From positions 13,603 through 60,954 of the forward strand of contig DYRG01000015.1 of NCBI GenBank assembly GCA_020718845.1: a stretch of DNA of 47,352 nt, read 5' to 3'. This DNA is from Thiomargarita sp. (GTDB lineage Bacteria; Pseudomonadota; Gammaproteobacteria; Beggiatoales; Beggiatoaceae). Shown here one piece after another: positions 26,495 through 35,718 of the stretch (positions are counted from its first letter, which is position 1; every line of letters begins with the position of its first letter). The notes under the pieces are model-generated. The model saw nothing but the letters and a program-made list of their open reading frames with translations, did not search any database and had not been told where the DNA came from. The position numbers and the translations under genes were made by a program.

Positions 26495-28267
26495 ATGAAC
26501 AACTTTGAACTTAACTACTTGAAAGAACAAGAGATTTTGTCGAATTTGGATGTGCATTTTGCGCGTTTTATGGTGAAACTTTCTCAAAACAATGATCCGT
26601 TATTTGCGTGGAGTGCGGCATTAGTGAGCAATTGGACTTCGCGTGGGCATATTTGTGTGGATTTGCCGCAATTAGCTGACAAACCGTTACCTATTGATAT
26701 AGAAAAATCTCCGATTTGTCCAGCCTTAGATCGTTGGAAAGCCGCATTAACAGGGCTTATGATTGGAAAAGAAGGCGATTTTGCTCCATTAATTTTAGAT
26801 CAAAAAAATCGTTTGTATTTATATCGTTATTGGGAATATCAACATAAACTTGCTCAAGCGTTGAAATATCGTTTGCGAGAACCTGTTCAAATCGATTTTC
26901 CTCATGATTTAAAAGAACAATTAGAAAGCCTTTTTCCTCACAGTCCAGAAAACCCAGATTGGCAGAAAATTGCAGCATTAGTTGCAATTTTGAAATCCTT
27001 TTGTGTAATAGCGGGCGGTCCAGGAACGGGTAAAACTTCCACTGTCGTTAAAATACTCGCGTTATTACAAATGCAATCAAAAAAAGAATTACAGATTGCA
27101 TTAGTTGCTCCCACAGGAAAAGCGGCGATGCGTTTGCGTCAGTCGATTATTTCTGCGAAAAAACAATTACCTAGCGCGCAAAACGTTCCCGAAGAAACCT
27201 CAACTATTCATCGTTTTTTGCGTCCATTAAATGAAGATTCTCCGTATTTTTATTTCAATGAATCGAGGAAAATTCCAGTCGATGTGGTGGTGGTCGATGA
27301 AGCGTCGATGGTCGATTTGGCGTTGATGAGCAAATTAGTGCAAGCGTTGAAATCCGATAGTCGATTGATTTTATTAGGAGATAAGGATCAGCTTGCATCG
27401 GTCGAGGCGGGCGCGGTGCTCGGCGATTTGTGTGAAAATGCGCAACGGGGTTTTTCGGCGGATTTTCAATCACAATTAACTAAATTTATTCCTGAAATCA
27501 ATGAGTTATCAACTTTAGATCAGATTTCGAATTTACAAGACGCGGTAGTTTTATTAAAACATAGCTATCGTTTTGATTCTAAAAATAAAATTGGACGTTT
27601 AGCGCAAGCGGTGAATAATGGTAATGCAGATCAAGCGATTGAAATTCTTAAAGAAACTGGCGATGAAATGATTTGGTTAGAAAATCCTGAAGAATGGAAA
27701 AAATACGCAAAACAAGGTTATGAATCTTATTTGCAACCTCTTGATAATCCTCAACAAATTTTAGAGGCATTTCAAAAATTTCGAGTATTATGTGCGCATC
27801 GGCAAGGACAGTGGGGTGTTTCTTATTTGAATCGGCAAATCGAGGAACTTTTGGGATTTTCTAAACAAAATCAACATTATGCGCATTGTCCCGTAATGAT
27901 TACTCAAAACTCATACGGGTTGCGATTATTTAATGGGGATATTGGAATCTTACTCTATGAAAATAAACGACTTTTTGCGTATTTTGAAAATACGGATGGC
28001 GGTTATCGACAATTACCCGCCGCACGTTTGCCGGTTCACGAAACGGCGTTTGCGATGACCATTCATAAAAGCCAAGGCTCTGAATTTGAAAGCGTTTTAT
28101 TATTATTACCTGATAAAGAATCACCGATTTTAACTCGAGAATTACTTTACACTGGAATAACCCGTACAAAACAACGACTTATCTTAGTTGGAAATGAAAA
28201 AATTATCCGATCCGCCATTTCAACTCAAATCCAACGTTCTTCGGGTTTGCTCGATGCGTTGTTTTGA
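26495..28267 (+). CDS. recD: exodeoxyribonuclease V alpha subunit (RecD)
   Basis: 5'-3' DNA helicase subunit of RecBCD, which processes double-strand breaks. At 590 aa it is close to E. coli RecD. The N-terminal domain (1-130) is followed by the SF1B helicase core: Walker A GGPGTGKT (174-181), Walker B VVVDEASMVD near 265, motif III LLGDKDQLASVEAGA, and C-terminal FAMTIHKSQGSEFESVLLLLP with YTGITRTKQ. recB and recC, normally directly upstream, are not here; the upstream neighbour is the divergent Cas6-like operon. The Shine-Dalgarno sequence is weak. Confidence 0.93.
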   Translation: MNNFELNYLKEQEILSNLDVHFARFMVKLSQNNDPLFAWSAALVSNWTSRGHICVDLPQLADKPLPIDIEKSPICPALDRWKAALTGLMIGKEGDFAPLILDQKNRLYLYRYWEYQHKLAQALKYRLREPVQIDFPHDLKEQLESLFPHSPENPDWQKIAALVAILKSFCVIAGGPGTGKTSTVVKILALLQMQSKKELQIALVAPTGKAAMRLRQSIISAKKQLPSAQNVPEETSTIHRFLRPLNEDSPYFYFNESRKIPVDVVVVDEASMVDLALMSKLVQALKSDSRLILLGDKDQLASVEAGAVLGDLCENAQRGFSADFQSQLTKFIPEINELSTLDQISNLQDAVVLLKHSYRFDSKNKIGRLAQAVNNGNADQAIEILKETGDEMIWLENPEEWKKYAKQGYESYLQPLDNPQQILEAFQKFRVLCAHRQGQWGVSYLNRQIEELLGFSKQNQHYAHCPVMITQNSYGLRLFNGDIGILLYENKRLFAYFENTDGGYRQLPAARLPVHETAFAMTIHKSQGSEFESVLLLLPDKESPILTRELLYTGITRTKQRLILVGNEKIIRSAISTQIQRSSGLLDALF

Positions 28268-28282
28268 GATTTATTTCAAAAA

Positions 28283-28320
28283 AAAACCCTAGCAAATTTA
28301 AAATTTACTAGGGTTTTATT
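28283..28320. terminator. bidirectional terminator between recD and the giant gene
   Basis: AAAACCCTAG pairs with CTAGGGTTTT, continued inside by AAATTT/AAATTT. A runs precede it and T runs follow, so it works for both converging genes. Confidence 0.85.
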
Positions 28321-28343
28321 GTAGTAATTAAACTACTTTACTA

Positions 28344-31300
28344 CTAAGATTTAGGTGTCAATGCTGCAAGAATCTTGTCGAGTTTTTCTTCAAGTTTCTT
28401 ATTATTAGTTTCTAATGAAGCAATTTTATCCAAAAGTTGCTGTTGCTCAGAAGTTTCTGCAGCTGCTCGTAAAGTCCGGGCATCTCGTCCAAATCCCATT
28501 AATGCTGGGCGTTCTACATAAGTCACGCGATGTAAAACCCGCCATGTTTTATTAGGTTTGCCTGCTTGAGTTTGACGCAATGCACGCGCTTCTTCATCGT
28601 TGCTTGCAAGCCATTCTGGATCAACCACATAGTTAAAGAAATCTTGGAAATTTTGAGTGCTTCCATCTAAGTAGAAACTCATAAAACGATAACGATCGAC
28701 TTTCTCTCCGGGTAAAATCGGATTATCTTTGAAATCGGTTACACCACGAAACTCTACGCCACTTAAATCAACACTTAGTTCAAATCCTTTACTGCGTGCT
28801 TCAGTTTTACTCATGGTTTGGGTTAAATTAACCGTTGCTTGAGCGGTCAATTCTGCCGTCGCCATTGCGCCAAATTTTGCTTCTGCACCTAATGCAGCAT
28901 TCATTGTGAAAGAACCGCCAATCGTATGTTCTACCGTATTTGCAAAACTTTGCGCTTCGGTTCTTAAACCGCCGTCCGCGTCCCAAACGTAAGTATTTAC
29001 AATATTACGTTTTCCAGCGCGAATCTGGAGTGCTTCCATGCGTTTTTGCCAACCCGCAAAACTATCAGTTGCTTGAACACGTTTCTCTTGATCACCAATT
29101 TTGTTCTGAATCTCAGATTGTTTAGCTTTACTCGCCGCGCTTTGTGTTTCAACTTTCGCGTTCGCATCTGCTTTGATGTTTTTCAATCTTTCTTCGTCAG
29201 CCTTTTTCTTTTCGGCTTCGGTCATGGTTGTGCTTGGTTTATCTTCCTCTCGTTGTACGCCAATAGTTGTTGGTGCAGCCCCACTGTCGATATTACGATC
29301 TAAAGAAGCTTCATCAACCAAATGAACATTAAAGCCAGCAAAATAAGATTCTCGACGTTTGTCTTCTGCTTCGATAGCTTCTTTGAGCGCGTAGGCTTCT
29401 TGTAAGCGATAATAGCTTGCGGGATATAAAGCACCATACTGCGCTCGCATTTCAGGCACGTGTCTAAAGAAACGCTCGGAAGTTGCTTGGCTTCCTGTCA
29501 AACCATCTAAACTACCATTCATGGTATAAGCGGGGTTCATTAAAAAAGTAATGGTATTTACATCTGGTGGAATACCCTCAACCGGTTGAACTTGATACCC
29601 TATCATTCTTTTAGTGCGAGATAAGCGCGTGACAAAAACATCCGCTAAAGCAGAAATGACTAACGCATAACCAATATTTTTTGGCACAAAACGTTTGCCA
29701 AGATGAGGAAATTTAGCAGTTTCTTCTTGCATTCCTCTAAGTTCTAGCTTATCCGTCATGCTTAATGATGAACTAGAGGTAATATTGCTTTCATTTTGGA
29801 ATTGATAGCTAAATTCAAAGTTGCCTTTAAAACCTGCTCGCATCGTTGCAACTTTTGTAGTAAAACCAAGCCCCGCTTCGTTTTCTGTTTCAGCACCAAT
29901 AAACGCTTCTACATTTGCGCCTAAACCAGTATCTTGTGACCGATTCCAACTAAATTCTACATCTTCAGACATGGTAAGTTCTACTGAAGTTGCCCCATTA
30001 TAATCATCTGATACTGTTAGATTTTCACTAGGAACAGGAGGCGCACCTTCAATATAACCTAATAAAGTCGGTGCAAATTGAGCATTACCAATCCATTTCA
30101 TTTCCAATGTTTCAATGCGTTTGTCTTGGAATAAGGTTGCAGTATTTGTAGTTGGATATGCAAAAAAACGTCGCATAATTGCAACTTTACAATTATTTTC
30201 AATGCTGACAGTGCTATATTCATTAGAAACCAAAGCATCAGGAATATTTTGCTTATCAACGTAGCCAATAGGTGCTGTACAACCCCACCAATTTGCACCA
30301 GACATAGTGCCACTATATCCATTACCAGAATGGTCGCGTATTTCCACTCCTGTGGCTTCACTCATGGGGTAATAAGCCAATAAACCAGATTCGTTCCCAC
30401 TGAGAAGTATTTTGCTATTGACAGCAATTTCATCATCACTGAGGGCAACTCCCCAAACACGCACCTCTGCCAATTTACCGAACTGCTCACCTCGGATGAG
30501 GGGGGTAATAGATAAGGGGGCAATAGATAGGCTTTGATCCTTCACGGTGTTCGCTCCGACCACAGTGCCATGATTATTCCCCACTAGGTCTAGAACTTTA
30601 TCCCCTTCGAGCTTATTCAGGGGGTAGTAAGCCACTAAATTTGCTTCTTTTCCACTAAGGCGTTGAGACATATTCGCCTTAATTTTTGCTTGGGTGCGGG
30701 CGACTTTCCAGATACGGACATCGGCAAGTTGACCATTGAAATGATTATTACCTGCGCCATTGTCGAGGTTACCAGCGATGTACAGAGGTGTTTTATCCAT
30801 AACGAGGCTTCCACCTGTAGCTCCTTCTGCCTTTAGTTCCCCGTTAATATAGGTTTTGGCAGTAGTACCATCATTCGTAATCGCGATATGATTCCATTGA
30901 TTCCAAATAATCGAACCACTCGGCGTATTAGGAGTCCCGATTGATGATGGGGTATAGAAGCGTTGGTGGATGTACCCACTACTATGTAACACGATATGAA
31001 AATTTCGACCCGATCTACCGATAATAGTTTTCCATTCCTCATTAGGAGTTCCATTAGGTTTAATCCAAACTTCTACCGTGTAGCTAGTAATCTGCAAATT
31101 CGGATTATCAACAACACTAATCCGATCGTTGACCCCATCAAAATTCATAGACCAATAATCAGCAGACTGATTAGCTGGGACGGGTGGCTGGTTAGCTAAG
31201 AGATGATTATTACCGATCGCAGAAACATGGCTATTAGATTTCAGACTCGCTTTCTTAATGTCTTCAACTTTTTTCTTCGCGGCGGCATCGTTGGGGTTTT

Positions 31301-34300
31301 TATTCAGATTCTCTTCCGCATTTTTTAGGGCTTTTGCTTTCACATCACCCACTTTTTTGCCATCAACATAAAATAGCGTGGTATCCCTCCGACCGACAGC
31401 AGCAAGATGATGCCATCCCTTGGTCAACAACTCCATATTGAAGCCGCTATCGTAAAAGTTCTGCCCTAAGGAATCATTGGTCAGATAAATCCCTAACTGT
31501 TGACGATTTCTAACCAGAATGTGATGATCGACATCTTTGCCTCGGATTAAAGTATTCCATTCTCCCGTTTCTGGTAATGGATAAAAGAACCAAGCTTCAA
31601 TACTCCAGTCTGTGGGAAGATAGAAGGGTTGATTTAACTTAACGACACTATCGCTGTTGCTAAAGTTTAAACAGGCACGTTGAGCATCAGGAATCCACTG
31701 TTCAAAGGCGGTATTTTTTCCATCGGCTGTAGCGTCATAGTTTGTTTGTCGCATCCGTCCTTCGCTGTCCAAATAACTCAACTGGACATTACCTTCACAA
31801 GTTTCAATGGCATTGAGGCGGCTGGCAGATTGCACAAACCCAAGTAACGCTCCTTGAGTTACTAACCCTTTACCATCTTTAGCAACTTGGGGCATAGCTT
31901 GGGGAGTTTGTTGGGTGGTGCATAATACCTTGAGTATTTCGTTGTTTAAGGTATTTATCATTTTTTGAACTTGTTTCAGTTGTTCGACGACTTCGGCGAG
32001 ACGCTGTTGAAGTTTTATTTTTTCGCTGCTATCGGTACTAACTGACTGTAAAAGTCTTAACTCTTCCTCCAGTTTTTGCAGTGTTATCACCGCTATTTTC
32101 AATCTGGCTGAAGTTGCCTCGTAGAGATTGCGGGCATTAGTGATCTTTTGGTTGCTCTGTTGATCGGAGCGAACTAACTTAAATCCCCCTGTCGTATTGT
32201 TATGCGAATTAGGAAAGCAAGCTACATCCATCCCTTCGCCGTAGGGCAGAACTACGCAGAGACGATGAGTAGTTTCATAGGATTGCGGAATAATGTGATA
32301 ATATCCATTTCCTAATGAGGAAATTTTAAATGTACCAGGTCCACTCAAAGTGTTACCATGCGAATTAGGAAAGCAAGCAACGTTCATCCCTTGATCTAAA
32401 GGATTGACTACACAGATACGATGGCTATTTTCGTAGTATTGATTGATAATTTGATAATATCCACCTTCGACCAAAGAAAATTTAAACAAACCACAGGTTT
32501 TAGTATTACCATGCGAATTAGGAAAGCAAGCAACGTTCATCCCTTGATCGTAATTGTTGACCACACAGAGACGATGGCTGTCTTCAAATCCTTTGCCTAA
32601 TATGTAACAGTAGTAATTTAAAGGGTTGTTGAGTTCACTGTCATATATTGATTTATAGTTTTGCTCTTCCTGTTGAAGTGTTTGAACAAAATTTCGCTGC
32701 CGATTGACTTCAGCTTGTTTGGCTGCTATGGTTTGTTGTTTCTCTGTTGAGGAGAGCTTTTCCTGAGCTTCTAACAAAGCAATTCTCGTTTCAAGAGATT
32801 TTTTCTCGATTAAAAGACTTGCTTCTTCCTGTTCTTTCTGGGCAAGCTGCTGTAACTGTGCTGGTAAATTGGCATACTGACCCGCCAAAGTTGCCAAAGT
32901 CGCACCATCTATGTATTTAGCTTCTGTAATACTATCTGATAATAAACGGACTCGATGCTTGCGGATTTCTATAGATTTCCAAGTTCCTCTCACATTTGTA
33001 AGTTCAAATGAACGCAACATACTTACATTATCTGGAATGGTAATGTTACACGAAGCCTTAAACCAGCCATTATCTAAACTCTCAAATTTATTTTGTACCG
33101 TAGAAATCATAGTTTTCTGATCAGAGCTTCGGCTACTTTTACCCCAATGAGAAAAGGTAAAAATTTTATTTCCTTTACCATCTGCGTTATCTAAAGAGTT
33201 AAGATCAACAGAAGTTAAGCCGTTCACCTTAAACTCAAAACTTTCTTCATAAGTTGCTCGTTCACTAACTGCAAATAGGTCTGGATTACTATATTTGACG
33301 GCATCTAATCCACTGTTTAGTTTGCGATTTAAAGTAGCCGCACTGACATACACATCTCCATAAACAGTAGCATCATTACCGTTAGTAGAGAAATCAATAA
33401 CTTTTCCTTCAGAAATAGCTCCTAATTTCCAATAGCCGACTAATCCTAGTTCTTTACCAGTTAGTTGTAAGTGCATATCGCTTTTAATATCTTCAGCAGA
33501 ACGCGCTATTTTCCAAACACGAACATCTGCAATTTGACCGGGGAAGAAGTATTGAGGCGCACCTTCTGTCACCCCAGCACCAATTCGTAAAGGATGAGTT
33601 GTATTAGGAACATAAGCGGTTTTTATGCTACCTGCTTGTACGCCATTGATGTAGAGCGTTAGGGTTTCTCCATCATAGCTACCAGAAATATGTATCCAAG
33701 TGTCGAGTGCAATAGCTGAACTGATAACACTTTGCCAACTTTCACCATAACCAACCCAAAATTCTAATTTGTTTTCAGGATTGACATAAATGAAATAGCC
33801 TTTTAATCCGCCATTGGCACTGCGGCTTGTGATGGGGGAACGATGTCCTTGCCCTCCAGTTACTTTCATCCAGCAAGAAACTGTAAAAAGTTTAGGATTT
33901 AATTCAGCTAACTGAGATATTTCTAAATAATCATCAACTCCATCAAATACAATTCCTCTCCGTTTTTGAGAGAGTAATTTAATATTCAACATTTCTGCTG
34001 ATGACCATTTTTGCTCAATAGCAAAGTGAGTATCATCTATCTTTTGAACAGGATAAGTATCATTGTAAGATTCTGTTCCAATGATTTGAATTTGATCACC
34101 TTGTTCTAATCCATGATTAGGGCAAGTAATTCGTAATTTACCATCAGGCGTTTTCTCATAGGCAGTAATCATATTATCAAAGATTAAACCACCTTCTTCT
34201 TCCTCAATTTTTTCCCAATAACCTAAGCCTTCACCTAGAGAAAGATCAATATCAAAAGTGTTTTCGTCGACACACTTAGCTTGATATAAACCTTGATAGT

Positions 34301-35540
34301 CTTGAGTATTGGTTATTTTAATCAAATCTCCATTAGCAAGTTCAGCAGCTTTATTATCGGTGGTAATGGTTACTAAATCTTCAACATCTTCTTCACCCAC
34401 ACCTAACCCACTAATAATGCCTTGAGGAGGGGGAGTTTTATCACCAAATGATTTAATTTCATCTAAGGTATTTAGAGGAAGTAGAATTTCACGTTTTTGA
34501 CTACGCAATAAGGTATTTTCTGGCGTTTCATCAATTTGAGCTAATGTTCCATCCGCAGCAATGCCAAAACTAAAGGCAGCCGTACCTTTATCGGTAGGAA
34601 TAGCTAACATTAAGCGAGTTGAAGTCTTTAAAAGTTGTTCTTCACCAGATTGAGTTTGTTGGGCTTGTTGTAAATCATATTTAGTTGCCGCCAAACCATT
34701 GGTAATAGTTACATTATTTATTTCTAAAGAGCGTTTGATAACACCCTGAATACTACGAGGAACAAGGGTTTCATTGGATTCTTCAAAAACGGTGTAATCT
34801 TTAACATCAAATAAGCCATCAGAAGAAGCCCGAATAGTCGTTAATTCAACTTTTTGCGTTTGACTATTGTAAGCAAAAATATGCCAACGATAGACATCAT
34901 TCTCAATGGTAGGCACGAACACAACAGAAAACCAGCCTTTTTGTAAATTATTGATTGTATTGAGTTCTGTCGTGGGTTCATAAAAGAAATTACCGTTCGC
35001 ATCTCGAAAATCTAAAGAGTCAATATTGTTTAACCCTTTATCGGTTTTCTTCATGTTTTTGGTAGGCGTATATCTTTGTTTGCTACGTTTGAAACGAACT
35101 TCTAATTTTCGATTCAATTTATTTGTCATACCGTCTAAAATAAAACGATCTACCAATAACGTATTTGATTTAGATTGGCGAAAGACATACAAATGTCCCA
35201 AAGCAGAAATAAGTTGAACAGGTGCAACAGCAGATTCTGCATGAGTTTGATAACGCGACCGTAAAATATATTTTGAGGTATCTTGCTGATAAGTTAATTC
35301 GGCTTTTTCTCTATCAAGAACAGATTGATCATTGGGTTCATTTGGAAGCTCTAAAGTTTGCCAATTCTCCCAACCCGTTCTTTGATCAGGCGGAGTATTT
35401 AAATAACTGTCTTCAAATCCATCTTGTTTGATTGTATAAAAAATCTTTCCATTTGAATCGGTTGCTACAACAATCACTTTACCTTCATGGGTAATGCTAT
35501 TGATATGTTGAAGTTTATCTTGCTTGAGTACGATGCTCAT
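28344..35540 (-). CDS. giant multidomain LamG/trefoil-like protein, 2398 aa
   Basis: I know no named family for the whole protein. No signal peptide: it opens MSIVLKQDKLQHINS. Modules, in residues: ~1-500, beta-rich with FVVFVPTIENDVYRWHIFAYN-type strands; ~530-730, LamG/concanavalin-like (FDGVDDYLEISQLAEL, then GQIADVRVWKIARS); ~880-967, coiled coil; ~983-1125, three copies of a ~45-aa unit with RLCVV...GMNVACFPNSHGNT, like a beta-trefoil; ~1140-1180, coiled coil; ~1280-1425 and ~1457-1703, two more LamG-like domains; ~1844-1927 and ~2204-2267, Gly/Ala-rich alternating beta segments; ~2360-2395, C-terminal coiled coil. It may be a cytoplasmic giant adhesin or toxin released by lysis or an unrecognised route. 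Start has AAAGGAG-like site upstream. Confidence 0.85.
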   Translation of the reverse strand: MSIVLKQDKLQHINSITHEGKVIVVATDSNGKIFYTIKQDGFEDSYLNTPPDQRTGWENWQTLELPNEPNDQSVLDREKAELTYQQDTSKYILRSRYQTHAESAVAPVQLISALGHLYVFRQSKSNTLLVDRFILDGMTNKLNRKLEVRFKRSKQRYTPTKNMKKTDKGLNNIDSLDFRDANGNFFYEPTTELNTINNLQKGWFSVVFVPTIENDVYRWHIFAYNSQTQKVELTTIRASSDGLFDVKDYTVFEESNETLVPRSIQGVIKRSLEINNVTITNGLAATKYDLQQAQQTQSGEEQLLKTSTRLMLAIPTDKGTAAFSFGIAADGTLAQIDETPENTLLRSQKREILLPLNTLDEIKSFGDKTPPPQGIISGLGVGEEDVEDLVTITTDNKAAELANGDLIKITNTQDYQGLYQAKCVDENTFDIDLSLGEGLGYWEKIEEEEGGLIFDNMITAYEKTPDGKLRITCPNHGLEQGDQIQIIGTESYNDTYPVQKIDDTHFAIEQKWSSAEMLNIKLLSQKRRGIVFDGVDDYLEISQLAELNPKLFTVSCWMKVTGGQGHRSPITSRSANGGLKGYFIYVNPENKLEFWVGYGESWQSVISSAIALDTWIHISGSYDGETLTLYINGVQAGSIKTAYVPNTTHPLRIGAGVTEGAPQYFFPGQIADVRVWKIARSAEDIKSDMHLQLTGKELGLVGYWKLGAISEGKVIDFSTNGNDATVYGDVYVSAATLNRKLNSGLDAVKYSNPDLFAVSERATYEESFEFKVNGLTSVDLNSLDNADGKGNKIFTFSHWGKSSRSSDQKTMISTVQNKFESLDNGWFKASCNITIPDNVSMLRSFELTNVRGTWKSIEIRKHRVRLLSDSITEAKYIDGATLATLAGQYANLPAQLQQLAQKEQEEASLLIEKKSLETRIALLEAQEKLSSTEKQQTIAAKQAEVNRQRNFVQTLQQEEQNYKSIYDSELNNPLNYYCYILGKGFEDSHRLCVVNNYDQGMNVACFPNSHGNTKTCGLFKFSLVEGGYYQIINQYYENSHRICVVNPLDQGMNVACFPNSHGNTLSGPGTFKISSLGNGYYHIIPQSYETTHRLCVVLPYGEGMDVACFPNSHNNTTGGFKLVRSDQQSNQKITNARNLYEATSARLKIAVITLQKLEEELRLLQSVSTDSSEKIKLQQRLAEVVEQLKQVQKMINTLNNEILKVLCTTQQTPQAMPQVAKDGKGLVTQGALLGFVQSASRLNAIETCEGNVQLSYLDSEGRMRQTNYDATADGKNTAFEQWIPDAQRACLNFSNSDSVVKLNQPFYLPTDWSIEAWFFYPLPETGEWNTLIRGKDVDHHILVRNRQQLGIYLTNDSLGQNFYDSGFNMELLTKGWHHLAAVGRRDTTLFYVDGKKVGDVKAKALKNAEENLNKNPNDAAAKKKVEDIKKASLKSNSHVSAIGNNHLLANQPPVPANQSADYWSMNFDGVNDRISVVDNPNLQITSYTVEVWIKPNGTPNEEWKTIIGRSGRNFHIVLHSSGYIHQRFYTPSSIGTPNTPSGSIIWNQWNHIAITNDGTTAKTYINGELKAEGATGGSLVMDKTPLYIAGNLDNGAGNNHFNGQLADVRIWKVARTQAKIKANMSQRLSGKEANLVAYYPLNKLEGDKVLDLVGNNHGTVVGANTVKDQSLSIAPLSITPLIRGEQFGKLAEVRVWGVALSDDEIAVNSKILLSGNESGLLAYYPMSEATGVEIRDHSGNGYSGTMSGANWWGCTAPIGYVDKQNIPDALVSNEYSTVSIENNCKVAIMRRFFAYPTTNTATLFQDKRIETLEMKWIGNAQFAPTLLGYIEGAPPVPSENLTVSDDYNGATSVELTMSEDVEFSWNRSQDTGLGANVEAFIGAETENEAGLGFTTKVATMRAGFKGNFEFSYQFQNESNITSSSSLSMTDKLELRGMQEETAKFPHLGKRFVPKNIGYALVISALADVFVTRLSRTKRMIGYQVQPVEGIPPDVNTITFLMNPAYTMNGSLDGLTGSQATSERFFRHVPEMRAQYGALYPASYYRLQEAYALKEAIEAEDKRRESYFAGFNVHLVDEASLDRNIDSGAAPTTIGVQREEDKPSTTMTEAEKKKADEERLKNIKADANAKVETQSAASKAKQSEIQNKIGDQEKRVQATDSFAGWQKRMEALQIRAGKRNIVNTYVWDADGGLRTEAQSFANTVEHTIGGSFTMNAALGAEAKFGAMATAELTAQATVNLTQTMSKTEARSKGFELSVDLSGVEFRGVTDFKDNPILPGEKVDRYRFMSFYLDGSTQNFQDFFNYVVDPEWLASNDEEARALRQTQAGKPNKTWRVLHRVTYVERPALMGFGRDARTLRAAAETSEQQQLLDKIASLETNNKKLEEKLDKILAALTPKS
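32353..32549 (+). repeat. 44-bp direct repeat inside the giant gene
   Basis: Positions 32353-32396 and 32506-32549 are identical over 44 bp, and a third diverged copy lies near 32199-32240. They code for the CFPNSHGNT part of the trefoil-like units. Identity at all codon positions suggests recent duplication or gene conversion. Confidence 0.85.
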
Positions 35541-35673
35541 GATGTGCTCCTTTGTGCGGGGTAATTAATTTTTAGTAAAAGCAACCGCTTTCAATGATCA
35601 TTTTTTTGACATGAAAAATGAATTGCGCAATAACTTTATCATGGCAATTTGACTGTTGTAAATAGTTTTGGAG

Positions 35674-35707
35674 AAAAAATTTAGAGTTCCCACTTTGGTG
35701 TGGGAAC
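35674..35707 (-). terminator. intrinsic terminator after the DEAD-box helicase gene
   Basis: GTTCCCAC (35686-35693) pairs with GTGGGAAC (35700-35707); on the minus strand it is followed by TCTAAATTTTTTC. Confidence 0.75.
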
Positions 35708-35718
35708 ATGAGGAAAAT

